NCBI RefSeq assembly: GCF_003050785.1
Contig: NZ_QAOH01000005.1
Location: forward strand, 62,001-126,000
Direction of reading: 5' to 3'
DNA length: 64,000 nucleotides
From: Celeribacter persicus
Lineage (GTDB): Bacteria > Pseudomonadota > Alphaproteobacteria > Rhodobacterales > Rhodobacteraceae
The position numbers and the translations under genes are program-made. How positions within the stretch are numbered: the first letter of the stretch is position 1; each line of letters begins with the position of its first letter. Positions 1-9,374 of this stretch are shown here, piece after piece. Under the pieces are notes generated by a model. The model was not told the origin of the DNA and did not search any database. It was given only the letters and a program-made list of their open reading frames with translations.

Positions 1-1
1 G

Positions 2-400
2 ATGGCGCTTCTGGGCAAGGCGGGACTGCCGTTCAACATGGTGTCGCATGACAAGACCTTCCTCGCCCTGCCGCGCATGACTCATGCGCTGGCGCTGGCC
101 TATGTCCTCTCCTGTCTGCCTTGGGTGACGCATCTGACCGGGTCGAAAGCGCTGTCTTTCCTGCGACTGCTCGGGCGTCAGGGTTTGCTGGTTTTCTCTA
201 CCGGGACCATCCTTGCGCTCTTTAACCATGTGATCATGGGCTATTATGCCGAAGCTCACTGGCTCGGTTGGGTTCTTATGCCGTTGGGCGCGCTGATCCT
301 GATTGTCGTCGCTTGGCTCGGCGACATTCAGAAATCCGCCAGACGGCAGAACGCCACGCGCCCCATGACCTTCGCCGCCCGAACGATGCCCGCGGAATAA
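2..400 (+). CDS. opgC: OpgC-like glucan succinyltransferase, C-terminal part
   Basis: This is the last 132 residues of a membrane protein whose start lies before the window. Three hydrophobic segments are visible (about residues 26-42, 58-79 and 87-106), and the tail is short, basic and cytoplasmic. The motif GRQGLLVFSTGTIL resembles the last membrane helices of OpgC proteins of the acyltransferase 3 type, which add succinyl groups to osmoregulated periplasmic glucans in the inner membrane. The family call rests only on this tail, so other acyltransferase-3 members remain possible. The gene converges on the minus-strand transport operon with only 50 bases between them, and I see no clear hairpin in that gap. 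Confidence 0.6.
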   Translation: MALLGKAGLPFNMVSHDKTFLALPRMTHALALAYVLSCLPWVTHLTGSKALSFLRLLGRQGLLVFSTGTILALFNHVIMGYYAEAHWLGWVLMPLGALILIVVAWLGDIQKSARRQNATRPMTFAARTMPAE

Positions 401-450
401 TCGCATTCAAGGCAGTCGCGATCTGGTGAGATCATACGTCTTCGTTGAAA

Positions 451-1461
<1,011 letters not shown>

Positions 1462-1462
1462 T

Positions 1463-2764
1463 TTATGTCTCCTTCTCTGCCGTTAGCGGGGTGCGACCAA
1501 CGCCGCACCATGTAAGCCAGACGGCAGCCGTCCAGCCAAAGGACGGCCCACCACAGGGTGTGCCATCCATCGGATCATAATACTCCCAAAATCCCCCCAT
1601 CTCGATCAGCCGGGCCGTCTCGTCGCGCAGCCGCGCTTCGGCCTCTTTGCGGCCCATGTCCCTGAGTCCCATGGCAATCAGGGAATTGACCACCGGCCAA
1701 GTCGGGCCGCGCCAATAGCGACGACGCTCAAAACGTTCACTCTCCGGGTCCGCCGAGGGAATGCCGTAGGAAACCTTGTCCCAGCTCCGCGCGAAATGCG
1801 CATCGAGCGCCGGACGGGACACCCCCGCGAGATAGGAGAGAAACGCCCCGGAACCGAGCACGCCTGCGAATGCGCCCGTGCGCAGATCGTAGGCATCGAA
1901 CCAACCGGTTTCCGGGTTCCAGAGCTTGTCGAGCCCGTCGCGCAGCTTGGCCTCCTGCGCCACAAGACCGGAGGTATCTTCGCCCAAAACGCGACCCAGC
2001 TCGATCAGATCGGCGAAGGCGCGCAACAGGACAAAGGTAATCCCCGGATCGGCCATCAGAAACGGTCCGTTCTCGATCATCTCCCGATCGTCCCAATTTA
2101 CGGAGCGACCAAAGGCGAGGATCGCGAGATAGCGGTCATAATCTGTTGCCACCGGACGTTGATCCGCGTTCAAAAGGTCAAGGTCACGTCGCTTGTTTTC
2201 CCGCGAGATGTGAATGTAGGGATCGCTGTCGTCGACCGGCACGTTCGCCATGCCGATGTCCCAGTCCGGGCAATTGTCCCGCCCCGACTCCCATGGGTGC
2301 ACGATGGCGACCGGGCCGTCCTTGCACCGCTCCCTGATCCACCAGTCATGCCAGGCAACCAGCTTGGGATAGAGCGCTTTGACATGCAGCAAGCCCGTGT
2401 CGGGATCGGCCTCGTAAATCTTGCGAATGAGCGTCGCGGCGACGGGCGGTTGTGAAATACCGGAGGTCGGTGGCGACTGATCCGCGCCCCAGACCTCGGG
2501 ACCCGGGAAATAGTCGGGATCGACCTCGTGGAAGACCATATGGGGCACCATGCCGGTCACCCATTGGTTGGCGAACAGAAGCTCCACCTCTTGCCACGCC
2601 CGCACGATGTCGAAGGTGGAATAGCCCCAGGCCGAGAACATGCTGTCCCAGTTCCATTGAAACGGATAGAGCCGCGCGGTCGGGATGGTGTAGCCCCCGC
2701 GATCATTGCCCAAAAGCACGTCGCGAGCAGCCTGATCAAGCGGATTTTGCATTGAATGTGTCAT
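1463..2764 (-). CDS. GH63 glycoside hydrolase, probable glucosyl/mannosylglycerate hydrolase
   Basis: This 433-residue protein has no signal peptide and should act in the cytoplasm. It resembles the bacterial GH63 clan-G group that includes mannosylglycerate hydrolase (MgH) and glucosylglycerate hydrolase (GgH). Visible signatures are FQWNWDSMF (35-43), WESGRDNCPDWD (158-169), RGPTWPVVNSLI (352-363) and GGFWEYYDP (390-398). By family analogy D163 would be the general acid and E394 the base. The gene sits between the second permease and the ATPase of an importer, which suggests that a compatible solute is imported intact and split into sugar plus glycerate. Trehalase-like or other alpha-glucosidase activity cannot be excluded from sequence alone. 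Confidence 0.8.
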   Translation of the reverse strand: MTHSMQNPLDQAARDVLLGNDRGGYTIPTARLYPFQWNWDSMFSAWGYSTFDIVRAWQEVELLFANQWVTGMVPHMVFHEVDPDYFPGPEVWGADQSPPTSGISQPPVAATLIRKIYEADPDTGLLHVKALYPKLVAWHDWWIRERCKDGPVAIVHPWESGRDNCPDWDIGMANVPVDDSDPYIHISRENKRRDLDLLNADQRPVATDYDRYLAILAFGRSVNWDDREMIENGPFLMADPGITFVLLRAFADLIELGRVLGEDTSGLVAQEAKLRDGLDKLWNPETGWFDAYDLRTGAFAGVLGSGAFLSYLAGVSRPALDAHFARSWDKVSYGIPSADPESERFERRRYWRGPTWPVVNSLIAMGLRDMGRKEAEARLRDETARLIEMGGFWEYYDPMDGTPCGGPSFGWTAAVWLTWCGVGRTPLTAEKET

Positions 2765-2768
2765 CGCA

Positions 2769-3980
2769 TCACCCTTTAACCGAGCCAGCTGTCAGCCCCT
2801 TGGTCATGAATTTTTCAAGCCCAAGGAACAGTGCCATGATCGGCACGGTGGCAATCACCGATCCGGCCATGAGGTGTTGACGTGGAATCTCCGACGAATT
2901 GAGCGAGGCAATCCCCCGCGTCAGGGTAAATTTCGACGGATCGTCCAACAGCATGAAAGCCAGAAGGAATTCGTTCCACGCGATCATGAAGACGTAGAGC
3001 GACACGGAGGCGAGCGCCGGGAGCGACAGCGGCAGGGTGATTTTCCAGATCACCTGCAACCGCGACAGCCCGTCCATCAGCCCCGCTTCCTCCACCTCGG
3101 AAGGCAGGCCCCGGAAATAGCCCTGGAGCATGTAGAGCGCCACCGGGATGGTCGTCACCGGATAGATCATCACGATACCCACGATGGAATTGCGCAGCCC
3201 CATCATCGAGAAAGCGATGTAGATCGGCAGCGCCAGAACGATCATCGGCACCATGTAAATCAACAGGATCGAGCGCGAAAACGCCGCCTGCCCGCGAAAA
3301 CGCAACCGCGCCACGGCATAAGCACCGGGGATGGCGAACAGGAGCGTGATCAGAACCGTCAGCACGGAAATGTAGAAGGAGGTCCACATATAAGTGCCGA
3401 AATTGAATTCCGTGATCAGTTCGACATAGGATCGGAACAGCCCCCAGCCCTTTGAGAGATCAATGGAGAAATCCAGCGGGTTCTGCATCAGCTCCGCCTG
3501 ATTTTTCAGACTGGTCATCAGCATCACGTAGAAGGGAATAACCACGATGGCGGTGAAGAACACATAGCCAAAGCCCCTGAGCGCCTTGATCACCGCTGCC
3601 TCGAATTCGTGGCGTGTAAGTGCCCCCATGGGCAGGTCCTTGAGATAGACCACCAGAGGCCAGCCGATGCCGATTCCCATGAACAATGCCGCAACCACCC
3701 GGGCGATCAAAGACACATTGCCAGTCAGAACCGGCCCGATGCCGAGAGAGAGCGCGATGAAATAGACCACCGCCAATACGGCAGAAGCGATCACAGTCTG
3801 CGCCCGCCAAACAAGCGCCAATCCGGTGGGAATACCGAAGATCAGCGCGCCCGTGATAGAAGGTCGAAACGCCTCGCCGGTGGCGAAACTCATGGCGACG
3901 GCAACCGTCACGGCAAGAACAAAACTCCAGAGCACACCCAGAAGGGGGCCGGTGATATAGCCGAAACGAAGGTATTTCAT
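2769..3980 (-). CDS. sugar ABC transporter permease, MalG type with N-terminal membrane extension
   Basis: The 403-residue inner-membrane protein carries a normal MalG-type core from about residue 135 to the end, including the EAA loop that contacts the ATPase (about 297-320, EEAGLMDGLSRLQVIWKITLP). The core is preceded by about 130 extra residues with roughly four hydrophobic segments, so the protein is much longer than the usual 270-300 residues. Extended permeases are known in some alpha-glucoside systems (AglG). The start overlaps the stop of the MalF-type gene by four bases (3977-3980), which indicates translational coupling. It works with the partner permease and the ATPase of this operon. 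Confidence 0.9.
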   Translation of the reverse strand: MKYLRFGYITGPLLGVLWSFVLAVTVAVAMSFATGEAFRPSITGALIFGIPTGLALVWRAQTVIASAVLAVVYFIALSLGIGPVLTGNVSLIARVVAALFMGIGIGWPLVVYLKDLPMGALTRHEFEAAVIKALRGFGYVFFTAIVVIPFYVMLMTSLKNQAELMQNPLDFSIDLSKGWGLFRSYVELITEFNFGTYMWTSFYISVLTVLITLLFAIPGAYAVARLRFRGQAAFSRSILLIYMVPMIVLALPIYIAFSMMGLRNSIVGIVMIYPVTTIPVALYMLQGYFRGLPSEVEEAGLMDGLSRLQVIWKITLPLSLPALASVSLYVFMIAWNEFLLAFMLLDDPSKFTLTRGIASLNSSEIPRQHLMAGSVIATVPIMALFLGLEKFMTKGLTAGSVKG

Positions 3981-5224
3981 AGCCCCTCCTCCTTCGACAT
4001 GAATTTGAAGAAGAACACGGAGAACAGCAGCAGACAGCCGAAGATCACCACGGCCACCGCCGCCCCTGCCCCGATGTTCGACACGGCAAAGGCCTGTTCA
4101 TAGACATTCACGGTCAGGACCCGCGTGCCCGCATTGCCGCCGGTCAACAGGAAAATGTCGTCGAACTTGTTGAAGGTCCAGATGAAGCGCAACAGGAACA
4201 GAACCGACAGGATGCCCAGAAGCTGCGGCAGGCTGAGATACCAGAACTGCTGAAACGGCGAGGCACCGTCCATATCGGCGGCCTCGTACATATCCGTCGG
4301 GATCGACTGCATCCGGGCGAGTATGAAGAGGAAAGACAGCGGGAAATAGCGCCAGATTTCAAATGCCGTCACCATCAGAAGCGCCAGAGGTTTCTCGCCG
4401 AAGAAATTGATCGCCTGACCGGTCAGCCCCATCTGGACAAACAACGCATTGGCGGAGCCGGAGAAGGGATCGAAGAGCAGAATCCATGCAAAGGCGACCG
4501 CGATCACAGGGGCAACATAGGGAAACAGGTAGAGCCCGCGCAAAATCCCCTGCCCCTTGAAGGAGTGATTAAGCAGCATGGCGGCAAAGAGCCCCATGAT
4601 CATCGCGCCCAGCGTGCCGAAGATCGTGTAAAACAAGGTCACTCCAAGCACCGACCAGAATTCGCCACCGTCAAATACGGACACGAAATTCTTCATCGTG
4701 AAATCGCTGTTGGCAAGCACGAAGGAGGCTTTGCCATCGACCTCGACTGGATCATCGGCCACGTCGCGACCGGCATCGAACCACGCCTGTTCGGTCACAA
4801 CGGGAATGTTGAGCGTCTCACGATACCCGCCTTCCCAATCGCCCAGATCACAGAACAACTCCCCCTCGGCAATCTCGCAACGCGGATCGAGATCGCCCGC
4901 AAGCGTTAACCCCTCGGGCCAGGTATCGGTGAGCGTAACGCCTGTGATCTCCGAAGTCGGCGAAGAGTTCCTGAGCCGGTAGCGCAGCGTCGCTTCGTCG
5001 CCTGCTACCGTAGGGCGGCCCCGCAAATCCTCTCGCACCACGGTCTCAGGTGCGCGCAGATCGGCCAATGACACGGGTTTCACAGAAATCCAGAACACCG
5101 CCAGAAGCGGCAGGATCACCACAAGAGAAACTGCGAGAATGGTCGGGGTCAAAAGCCCCCAGGCAAGCCGCGCCTCGGTACGGGCCAAGGGGCCGGTCCC
5201 GCGCGGCGGTCCGATATCCGACAT
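3977..5224 (-). CDS. sugar ABC transporter permease, MalF type with extracytoplasmic Ig-like insert
   Basis: This 415-residue permease has a first membrane helix at about residues 25-47 and then about 125 hydrophilic residues before the remaining helices. The EAA loop EAADMDGASPFQQFWYLSLP is typical of MalF partners. The hydrophilic insert (about 75-145) has the look of a DUF11-type beta-sandwich: a RYRLRNSS strand, then TDTWPEGLTL, then two cysteines (C116, C125) around a CDLGDW turn. It should lie in the periplasm and could meet the binding protein. The insert follows the first helix, whereas the classical MalF P2 loop lies further in. The gene follows the binding protein gene after a 65-base gap that contains a strong hairpin. 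Confidence 0.88.
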   Translation of the reverse strand: MSDIGPPRGTGPLARTEARLAWGLLTPTILAVSLVVILPLLAVFWISVKPVSLADLRAPETVVREDLRGRPTVAGDEATLRYRLRNSSPTSEITGVTLTDTWPEGLTLAGDLDPRCEIAEGELFCDLGDWEGGYRETLNIPVVTEQAWFDAGRDVADDPVEVDGKASFVLANSDFTMKNFVSVFDGGEFWSVLGVTLFYTIFGTLGAMIMGLFAAMLLNHSFKGQGILRGLYLFPYVAPVIAVAFAWILLFDPFSGSANALFVQMGLTGQAINFFGEKPLALLMVTAFEIWRYFPLSFLFILARMQSIPTDMYEAADMDGASPFQQFWYLSLPQLLGILSVLFLLRFIWTFNKFDDIFLLTGGNAGTRVLTVNVYEQAFAVSNIGAGAAVAVVIFGCLLLFSVFFFKFMSKEEGL

Positions 5225-5254
5225 GGAAAACTCCCTGTCTTGATAGGAAAGGAA

Positions 5255-5276
5255 CGGGGCGGATCAAACCGCCCCG
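5255..5276 (-). terminator. intercistronic hairpin after the binding-protein gene
   Basis: A perfect 8-bp stem (CGGGGCGG with CCGCCCCG) and a 6-base loop lie between the stop of the binding-protein gene and the start of the MalF-type permease. No T-run follows, so it is more likely a transcript-stabilising or partly terminating structure than a full terminator. Such hairpins commonly keep binding-protein mRNA more abundant than permease mRNA. Confidence 0.6.
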
Positions 5277-5289
5277 CAGAGGATCGGCG

Positions 5290-6639
5290 TTACTCGATCG
5301 CACTCAGTTCGGCGTTCAGATCCGCCACGGCCGTGCTCGCGTCGATGTCGCCGTCAATATACTGACGCACGATGCGGTTGATCACCTGGGAGTTGTTCAT
5401 CTTGGACGCCAGACCGAGCTGACCTTCCTTGACTCCCCAGCGCTGCGCCACATCGAGACCACCGACGATCTCGTCAACCATCTCCTGTGCGTAGAGATCG
5501 CCCAGCGGAGCCTTGCGATCCACACCGACCGGCAGCTTCGCCCATTCGGTGATGAAATATTCCGGGTCGTCCGCCGTGCCACGACGGGTCGGGAACATGC
5601 CTTCGGGCGCGATGGAGAGGGTCTGGATATAGCCCTCGTCCATCGAGAATTCGACGAATGCCTCAGCCGCATCGGTTGCCGCATCGGTGGTGATGCCGAA
5701 ATAGTTGATATTGGCATAGGCCGCGCCATCCGGGTTCGACGGCCCGGAGAAGTTGGTCACGATACCGGTTTTCGACGCCAGTTCCGTCGACGTCGGATCG
5801 TCGTTGATGGTGGGCGGCGCGCTGTCACGCAGGCCGGCCAGTTCATCGAGAATGAAGGGTGACCAGAAGACCATCGCGGTGTTGCCGGAGAAATAGAGCG
5901 TCCGCGCCTGATCCCAGTAGAGATCGCCCGGAGGCGAGGCCTCCGCGATTTTCTTGTAGAACTCAAGTACTTCCGTGGTCTTCGCTTCATCGAGCGGAGC
6001 AAACCCGTTTTCGTCCACCGGGCTTACGCCATTGGCGAGAAACACATGTTCGAGCACCTGAGACATGAAGGCCTCGTCGACTTTCGTCGCGGCTACGAAG
6101 CCGTACATTTCGGGCGGATTGTGCAGTTTCTCGATTGCGGCCTCGACAGCGGCGTAAGAGGTCGGCGCCTCAAGCCCGGCGGCATCGAAGAGGTCTTTGC
6201 GATAGACAATCATCTGGGTCCAGCCATTGGCCGGAACCGAGGCATAACCGTCATCCATCCCTGCCATGGCAAGGGCGCCTGGGGCAAAGGTGTCGGCACC
6301 GAGATTCTCGATCACATCGGTCGCGGCGTCCATGTCGAGAATACCGGCCTCGGCCCAGGGCAGCGCATATTGCAGCGGATGGTAGATCACATCCGGCAGG
6401 TCACCGGCGGCAAAAGCGGCGGTTGCCCGCGTGCCAAGCTCGGATTCCGTAACCGGGATGACCTCGACCGTGTTACCGGTTTTCGCCTCGAACGCCTCGG
6501 CCATCGCCTCCTGTTTGGCCAGACGGTCCGGCTGTTCTTCCGTGGTCCAGAACCGCAGGTTCTCGGCCCCCGCCGCCATGCTCGACAGCGCGAGCGCCGT
6601 GGCGGCTCCGCTCAGAAGGGTCAGCTTTTTGAAAGTCAT
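5290..6639 (-). CDS. sugar ABC transporter periplasmic binding protein
   Basis: The 449-residue protein starts with a signal peptide (MTFKKLTLLSGAATALALSS, cleavage probably after AAGA), followed by ENLRFWTTEEQPDRL, a usual opening for cluster-B sugar-binding proteins (SBP type 1). There is no lipobox cysteine, so it should be soluble in the periplasm. It delivers the sugar or glycoside to the two permeases encoded next. It lies 25 bases after the LacI gene, in the same direction. The GH63 enzyme in the operon suggests glucosyl- or mannosylglycerate as ligand, but the binding residues cannot be read from the sequence. Confidence 0.9.
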   Translation of the reverse strand: MTFKKLTLLSGAATALALSSMAAGAENLRFWTTEEQPDRLAKQEAMAEAFEAKTGNTVEVIPVTESELGTRATAAFAAGDLPDVIYHPLQYALPWAEAGILDMDAATDVIENLGADTFAPGALAMAGMDDGYASVPANGWTQMIVYRKDLFDAAGLEAPTSYAAVEAAIEKLHNPPEMYGFVAATKVDEAFMSQVLEHVFLANGVSPVDENGFAPLDEAKTTEVLEFYKKIAEASPPGDLYWDQARTLYFSGNTAMVFWSPFILDELAGLRDSAPPTINDDPTSTELASKTGIVTNFSGPSNPDGAAYANINYFGITTDAATDAAEAFVEFSMDEGYIQTLSIAPEGMFPTRRGTADDPEYFITEWAKLPVGVDRKAPLGDLYAQEMVDEIVGGLDVAQRWGVKEGQLGLASKMNNSQVINRIVRQYIDGDIDASTAVADLNAELSAIE

Positions 6640-6664
6640 CTCTCTCTCCCTGAGTTGATGAAAA

Positions 6665-7777
6665 TTACGTTGTGACAGCGGCCAGATCGGCCAGATGCTG
6701 CGCCAGTTGCTCCGACAGTAGCGCAGGCCGTCCCGTGGAACTGCCCGGATTGAAAGTTGCCCGGATCACGCTCTGGGTCACGGGGGACTCCGGCTCCTGC
6801 ATCCGCGCGATGAACATTTCCCCGAGCCGCGCCCCCGCCTGACGATTGTCCACGGCAAAGGTCGCGAGACGCGGCCACATCGCCTGCCCCTCGGGTGCGC
6901 CGTCATAGCCCACGACCGAAAACTCCGATCCGATTTGCAGACCGAGCGTGTTCGCAACCTCATAGACACCGCGCGCCAGCGTATCGGTGGCACAAAGGAT
7001 TGCCGTTGGCGGCCTGTCGAGCGCAAGAAGCTGTCGTGTCGCGCGAGCGGAATGTTCGGGGGACAGCGCCCCTTCGACCATCAAAGTCGGGTCGAAAGGC
7101 AAACCCACTGTGGTCAACCCCGCGCGGTAACCATCGCGCCGGGCATGGGAAAAGGCATAGTGTTCCGCCGAGCCGATATAGCCGATGCGCTCATGTCCGA
7201 GCCGGGTCAGCCAGTTGATCGCATCCGCCATGGCCGCTTCACTCATGACATCGAAATAAGACATGTTTTCTCGATGTTTTGGCCGACCATAGCAGATAAA
7301 GGGCACGTTCTCGCGTTCAAGATAGGCGATACGCGGGTCTTCCCAAAGCACCCGCTGAAGGATGAACCCGTCGGCTTTCCGGTCGCGCACGAGGTCGCGC
7401 ATGATACGGATCGTGTCCGCCTCACTTTCCGAGGTCGCGATGGTCAGGGTCCAGCCTTCGGCGGAGGCCGCCTGTGTCAGACCCGCGAGAAATTCGGCAA
7501 GGAAGGGACGGTGCGCGTCGTGTTGGGACAATTCGACCACCAGCCCAAGCGAACAACTCCGCCCGGTCTTGATCGCCTGCGCATGGCTCAGGGGACGATA
7601 GCCCATGGCCTGCGCAGCGCGAATGACCCGTGTGCGCGTGGCCTCTGAAATGTCGGGATAACCATTGAGCGCGCGCGAAACAGTGCCTTTGGTCAGGCTC
7701 AGGGCCCGGGACAAATCCGATATCGTCACCCGCGCAGTGTCGCGCGCACGACGGTCGATGGTTCCGTTTGACCGCAC
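6665..7777 (-). CDS. LacI-family transcriptional regulator
   Basis: The 370-residue protein has an N-terminal LacI helix-turn-helix (VTISDLSRALSLTKGTVSR, about residues 17-35), the hinge region, and a periplasmic-binding-like effector domain. I chose the GTG at 7777 because AGGAGG lies eight bases before it. A longer reading from 7882 would add 35 residues that do not look like a LacI N-terminus. It is the first gene of the transporter/GH63 operon and is preceded by a perfect LacI-type palindrome at 7810-7825. It therefore probably represses itself and the whole operon, with the imported glycoside or a breakdown product as inducer. Confidence 0.93.
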   Translation of the reverse strand: MRSNGTIDRRARDTARVTISDLSRALSLTKGTVSRALNGYPDISEATRTRVIRAAQAMGYRPLSHAQAIKTGRSCSLGLVVELSQHDAHRPFLAEFLAGLTQAASAEGWTLTIATSESEADTIRIMRDLVRDRKADGFILQRVLWEDPRIAYLERENVPFICYGRPKHRENMSYFDVMSEAAMADAINWLTRLGHERIGYIGSAEHYAFSHARRDGYRAGLTTVGLPFDPTLMVEGALSPEHSARATRQLLALDRPPTAILCATDTLARGVYEVANTLGLQIGSEFSVVGYDGAPEGQAMWPRLATFAVDNRQAGARLGEMFIARMQEPESPVTQSVIRATFNPGSSTGRPALLSEQLAQHLADLAAVTT

Positions 7778-7809
7778 TTGATTCGCCTCCTCTCGCTCAC
7801 ACTGCGTTT

Positions 7810-7825
7810 CCGAAACCGGTTTCGG
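7810..7825 (-). promoter_or_regulatory. LacI-type operator palindrome
   Basis: CCGAAACCGGTTTCGG is a perfect 16-bp palindrome with the GAAACCGGTTTC core typical of LacI/GalR-family operators. It lies 33 bases before the GTG start of the LacI gene, a position that fits repression of the operon promoter. I see no second copy in the gaps inside the operon. Confidence 0.8.
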
Positions 7826-7912
7826 CAATGTTTTTTTATCAAACAGTCCGATTGCGCAGATGAACAGCATGCTGCGCAGCATTTTCGGAAGGATTTGAAA
7901 TACGGAAGAAAA

Positions 7913-8611
7913 TCAGGCGATGCGAAAAACCTTGGCAGCATCCTCCCTGGAAATATCGGTTTTATCATGAGTGGAGGTAACCCGCCCACGCTCCATGAAC
8001 ACGAGCTGGTCGGCGAGGTCGTAGGCGAATTCGAAATACTGTTCGACAAGCACGATCGCCATGTCGCTCCGGTCACGCAAAAGGGAGATCACCCGACCGA
8101 TCTGCTGAATGATATTAGGCTGAATGCCTTCGGTCGGCTCATCGAGCAACAGGAGTTTCGGTTTGATGATCAGGGCGCGGGCGATGGCGAGTTGCTGTTG
8201 CTGCCCGCCGGAGAGATCGCCTCCACGACGGTTCATGAACTCCTTGAGGATCGGGAACAGTTCGAAAATCTCATCCGGGATGACATGTTCGGATTTCGGC
8301 AAACAGGTGAAGCCGCTTTCAAGGTTTTCCTTCACCGTCAGGAGCGGAAAAATCATCCGCCCCTGCGGCACGATGGCGACGCCTTTGTGCGCCAGCTCAT
8401 GCGCGGGGGCTTTGCCGACGTCTTCGCCGTCAAGCACCATGGTCCCGCCAGACCGCGGATGCGTGCCGGAGATTGCTTTCATCAGGGAGGTTTTGCCCAC
8501 GCCGTTGGTCCCCATGACACAGGTCACCTTACCCGCTTGAGCCGACAGATCGACATCATAAAGGATTTGCGAACCGCCGTAATGCAGCGAGAGGTTTTTG
8601 ACTTCGAGCAT
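7913..8611 (-). CDS. urtE: urea ABC transporter ATP-binding protein UrtE
   Basis: This 232-residue protein is the second ATPase of a urea importer of the branched-chain-amino-acid type. Walker A is GTNGVGKTS (34-42), followed by LSGGQQQQLAIARAL and Walker B LLLLDEPTEGIQP, the LivF/UrtE form. The start at 8611 is preceded by AGGAGAGGG. An in-frame upstream ATG at 8647 would reach back into urtD. It is the last gene of the urtABCDE operon, 13 bases after urtD. It couples ATP hydrolysis to urea transport through UrtB and UrtC. Confidence 0.95.
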   Translation of the reverse strand: MLEVKNLSLHYGGSQILYDVDLSAQAGKVTCVMGTNGVGKTSLMKAISGTHPRSGGTMVLDGEDVGKAPAHELAHKGVAIVPQGRMIFPLLTVKENLESGFTCLPKSEHVIPDEIFELFPILKEFMNRRGGDLSGGQQQQLAIARALIIKPKLLLLDEPTEGIQPNIIQQIGRVISLLRDRSDMAIVLVEQYFEFAYDLADQLVFMERGRVTSTHDKTDISREDAAKVFRIA

Positions 8612-8624
8612 GGTACCCTCTCCT

Positions 8625-9374
8625 TCAACGGCCCAGATAGACGTCAATCACGTCCTGATTTTTCGTCACGTGATCGAGCGAGCCTTCGGCCAGAACCGAA
8701 CCCTCGTGCAGAACGGTGACTTTGCAGTCGAGCCGCCGAACGAATTCCATATCGTGCTCCACGACGACCACGGCACGAGTTTTCGCCGCCTCTTTCAGGA
8801 TGTCTGTGGTGTGCTCGCGCTCGCCCAGCGTCATCCCCGCCGCTGGTTCATCGACCAGCAAAAGCTTCGGATCCTGCGCCAGCAACATGCCGATCTCAAG
8901 CCATTGCTTCTGCCCATGCGACAGCTCACCGGATTTGCGTGAGAGTTGTTCCGCGAGACCGATCTCGGAGGCCAGTTCCTCGACCTTCGCAAGGTCCTTG
9001 AATTTCGGCTTAAAGAACAGAACTGCAAGAGGGTTGCGGTCGTTCTTCACCGCCATGAGCAGATTCTCGAACACCGTCTGGTCCTCGAACACAGTGGGGC
9101 GCTGAAACTTGCGCCCGATGCCAGCACGGGCAATTTTCGCCTCGTTCATACCGATCAGGTTGCGCGACAACTCGCCCCACAACACCTTGCCCTCGTCGGG
9201 CTTGGTTTTGCCGGTCACGATGTCCATGAAGGTCGTCTTGCCCGCCCCGTTCGGCCCGATGATGGCGCGCAACTCGGCGTGGCCGATGTTGAACGACAGG
9301 TTGTTGATCGCCCGGAAGCCGTCGAACGTGACGGAGATGCCGGAGACTTCGAGAAGTGTGCCCGACCCGCTCAT
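8625..9374 (-). CDS. urtD: urea ABC transporter ATP-binding protein UrtD
   Basis: The 249-residue protein is the LivG-like ATPase of the urea importer. It shows GPNGAGKTT (Walker A), the altered signature LSHGQKQWLEIGM found in UrtD, and LLLVDEPAAGMT (Walker B). The ATG at 9374 overlaps the stop of urtC in an ATGA junction, so translation is probably coupled. The UrtD-type signature helps to separate this operon from amino acid transporters, which carry LSYGQQR in LivG. Confidence 0.95.
   Translation of the reverse strand: MSGSGTLLEVSGISVTFDGFRAINNLSFNIGHAELRAIIGPNGAGKTTFMDIVTGKTKPDEGKVLWGELSRNLIGMNEAKIARAGIGRKFQRPTVFEDQTVFENLLMAVKNDRNPLAVLFFKPKFKDLAKVEELASEIGLAEQLSRKSGELSHGQKQWLEIGMLLAQDPKLLLVDEPAAGMTLGEREHTTDILKEAAKTRAVVVVEHDMEFVRRLDCKVTVLHEGSVLAEGSLDHVTKNQDVIDVYLGR

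Noticed and set aside
7831-7837. T7 run near the LacI operator as a terminator for an upstream plus-strand transcript
   Set aside because: No plus-strand gene precedes it and no stable stem directly adjoins it; it is more likely part of the AT-rich promoter.
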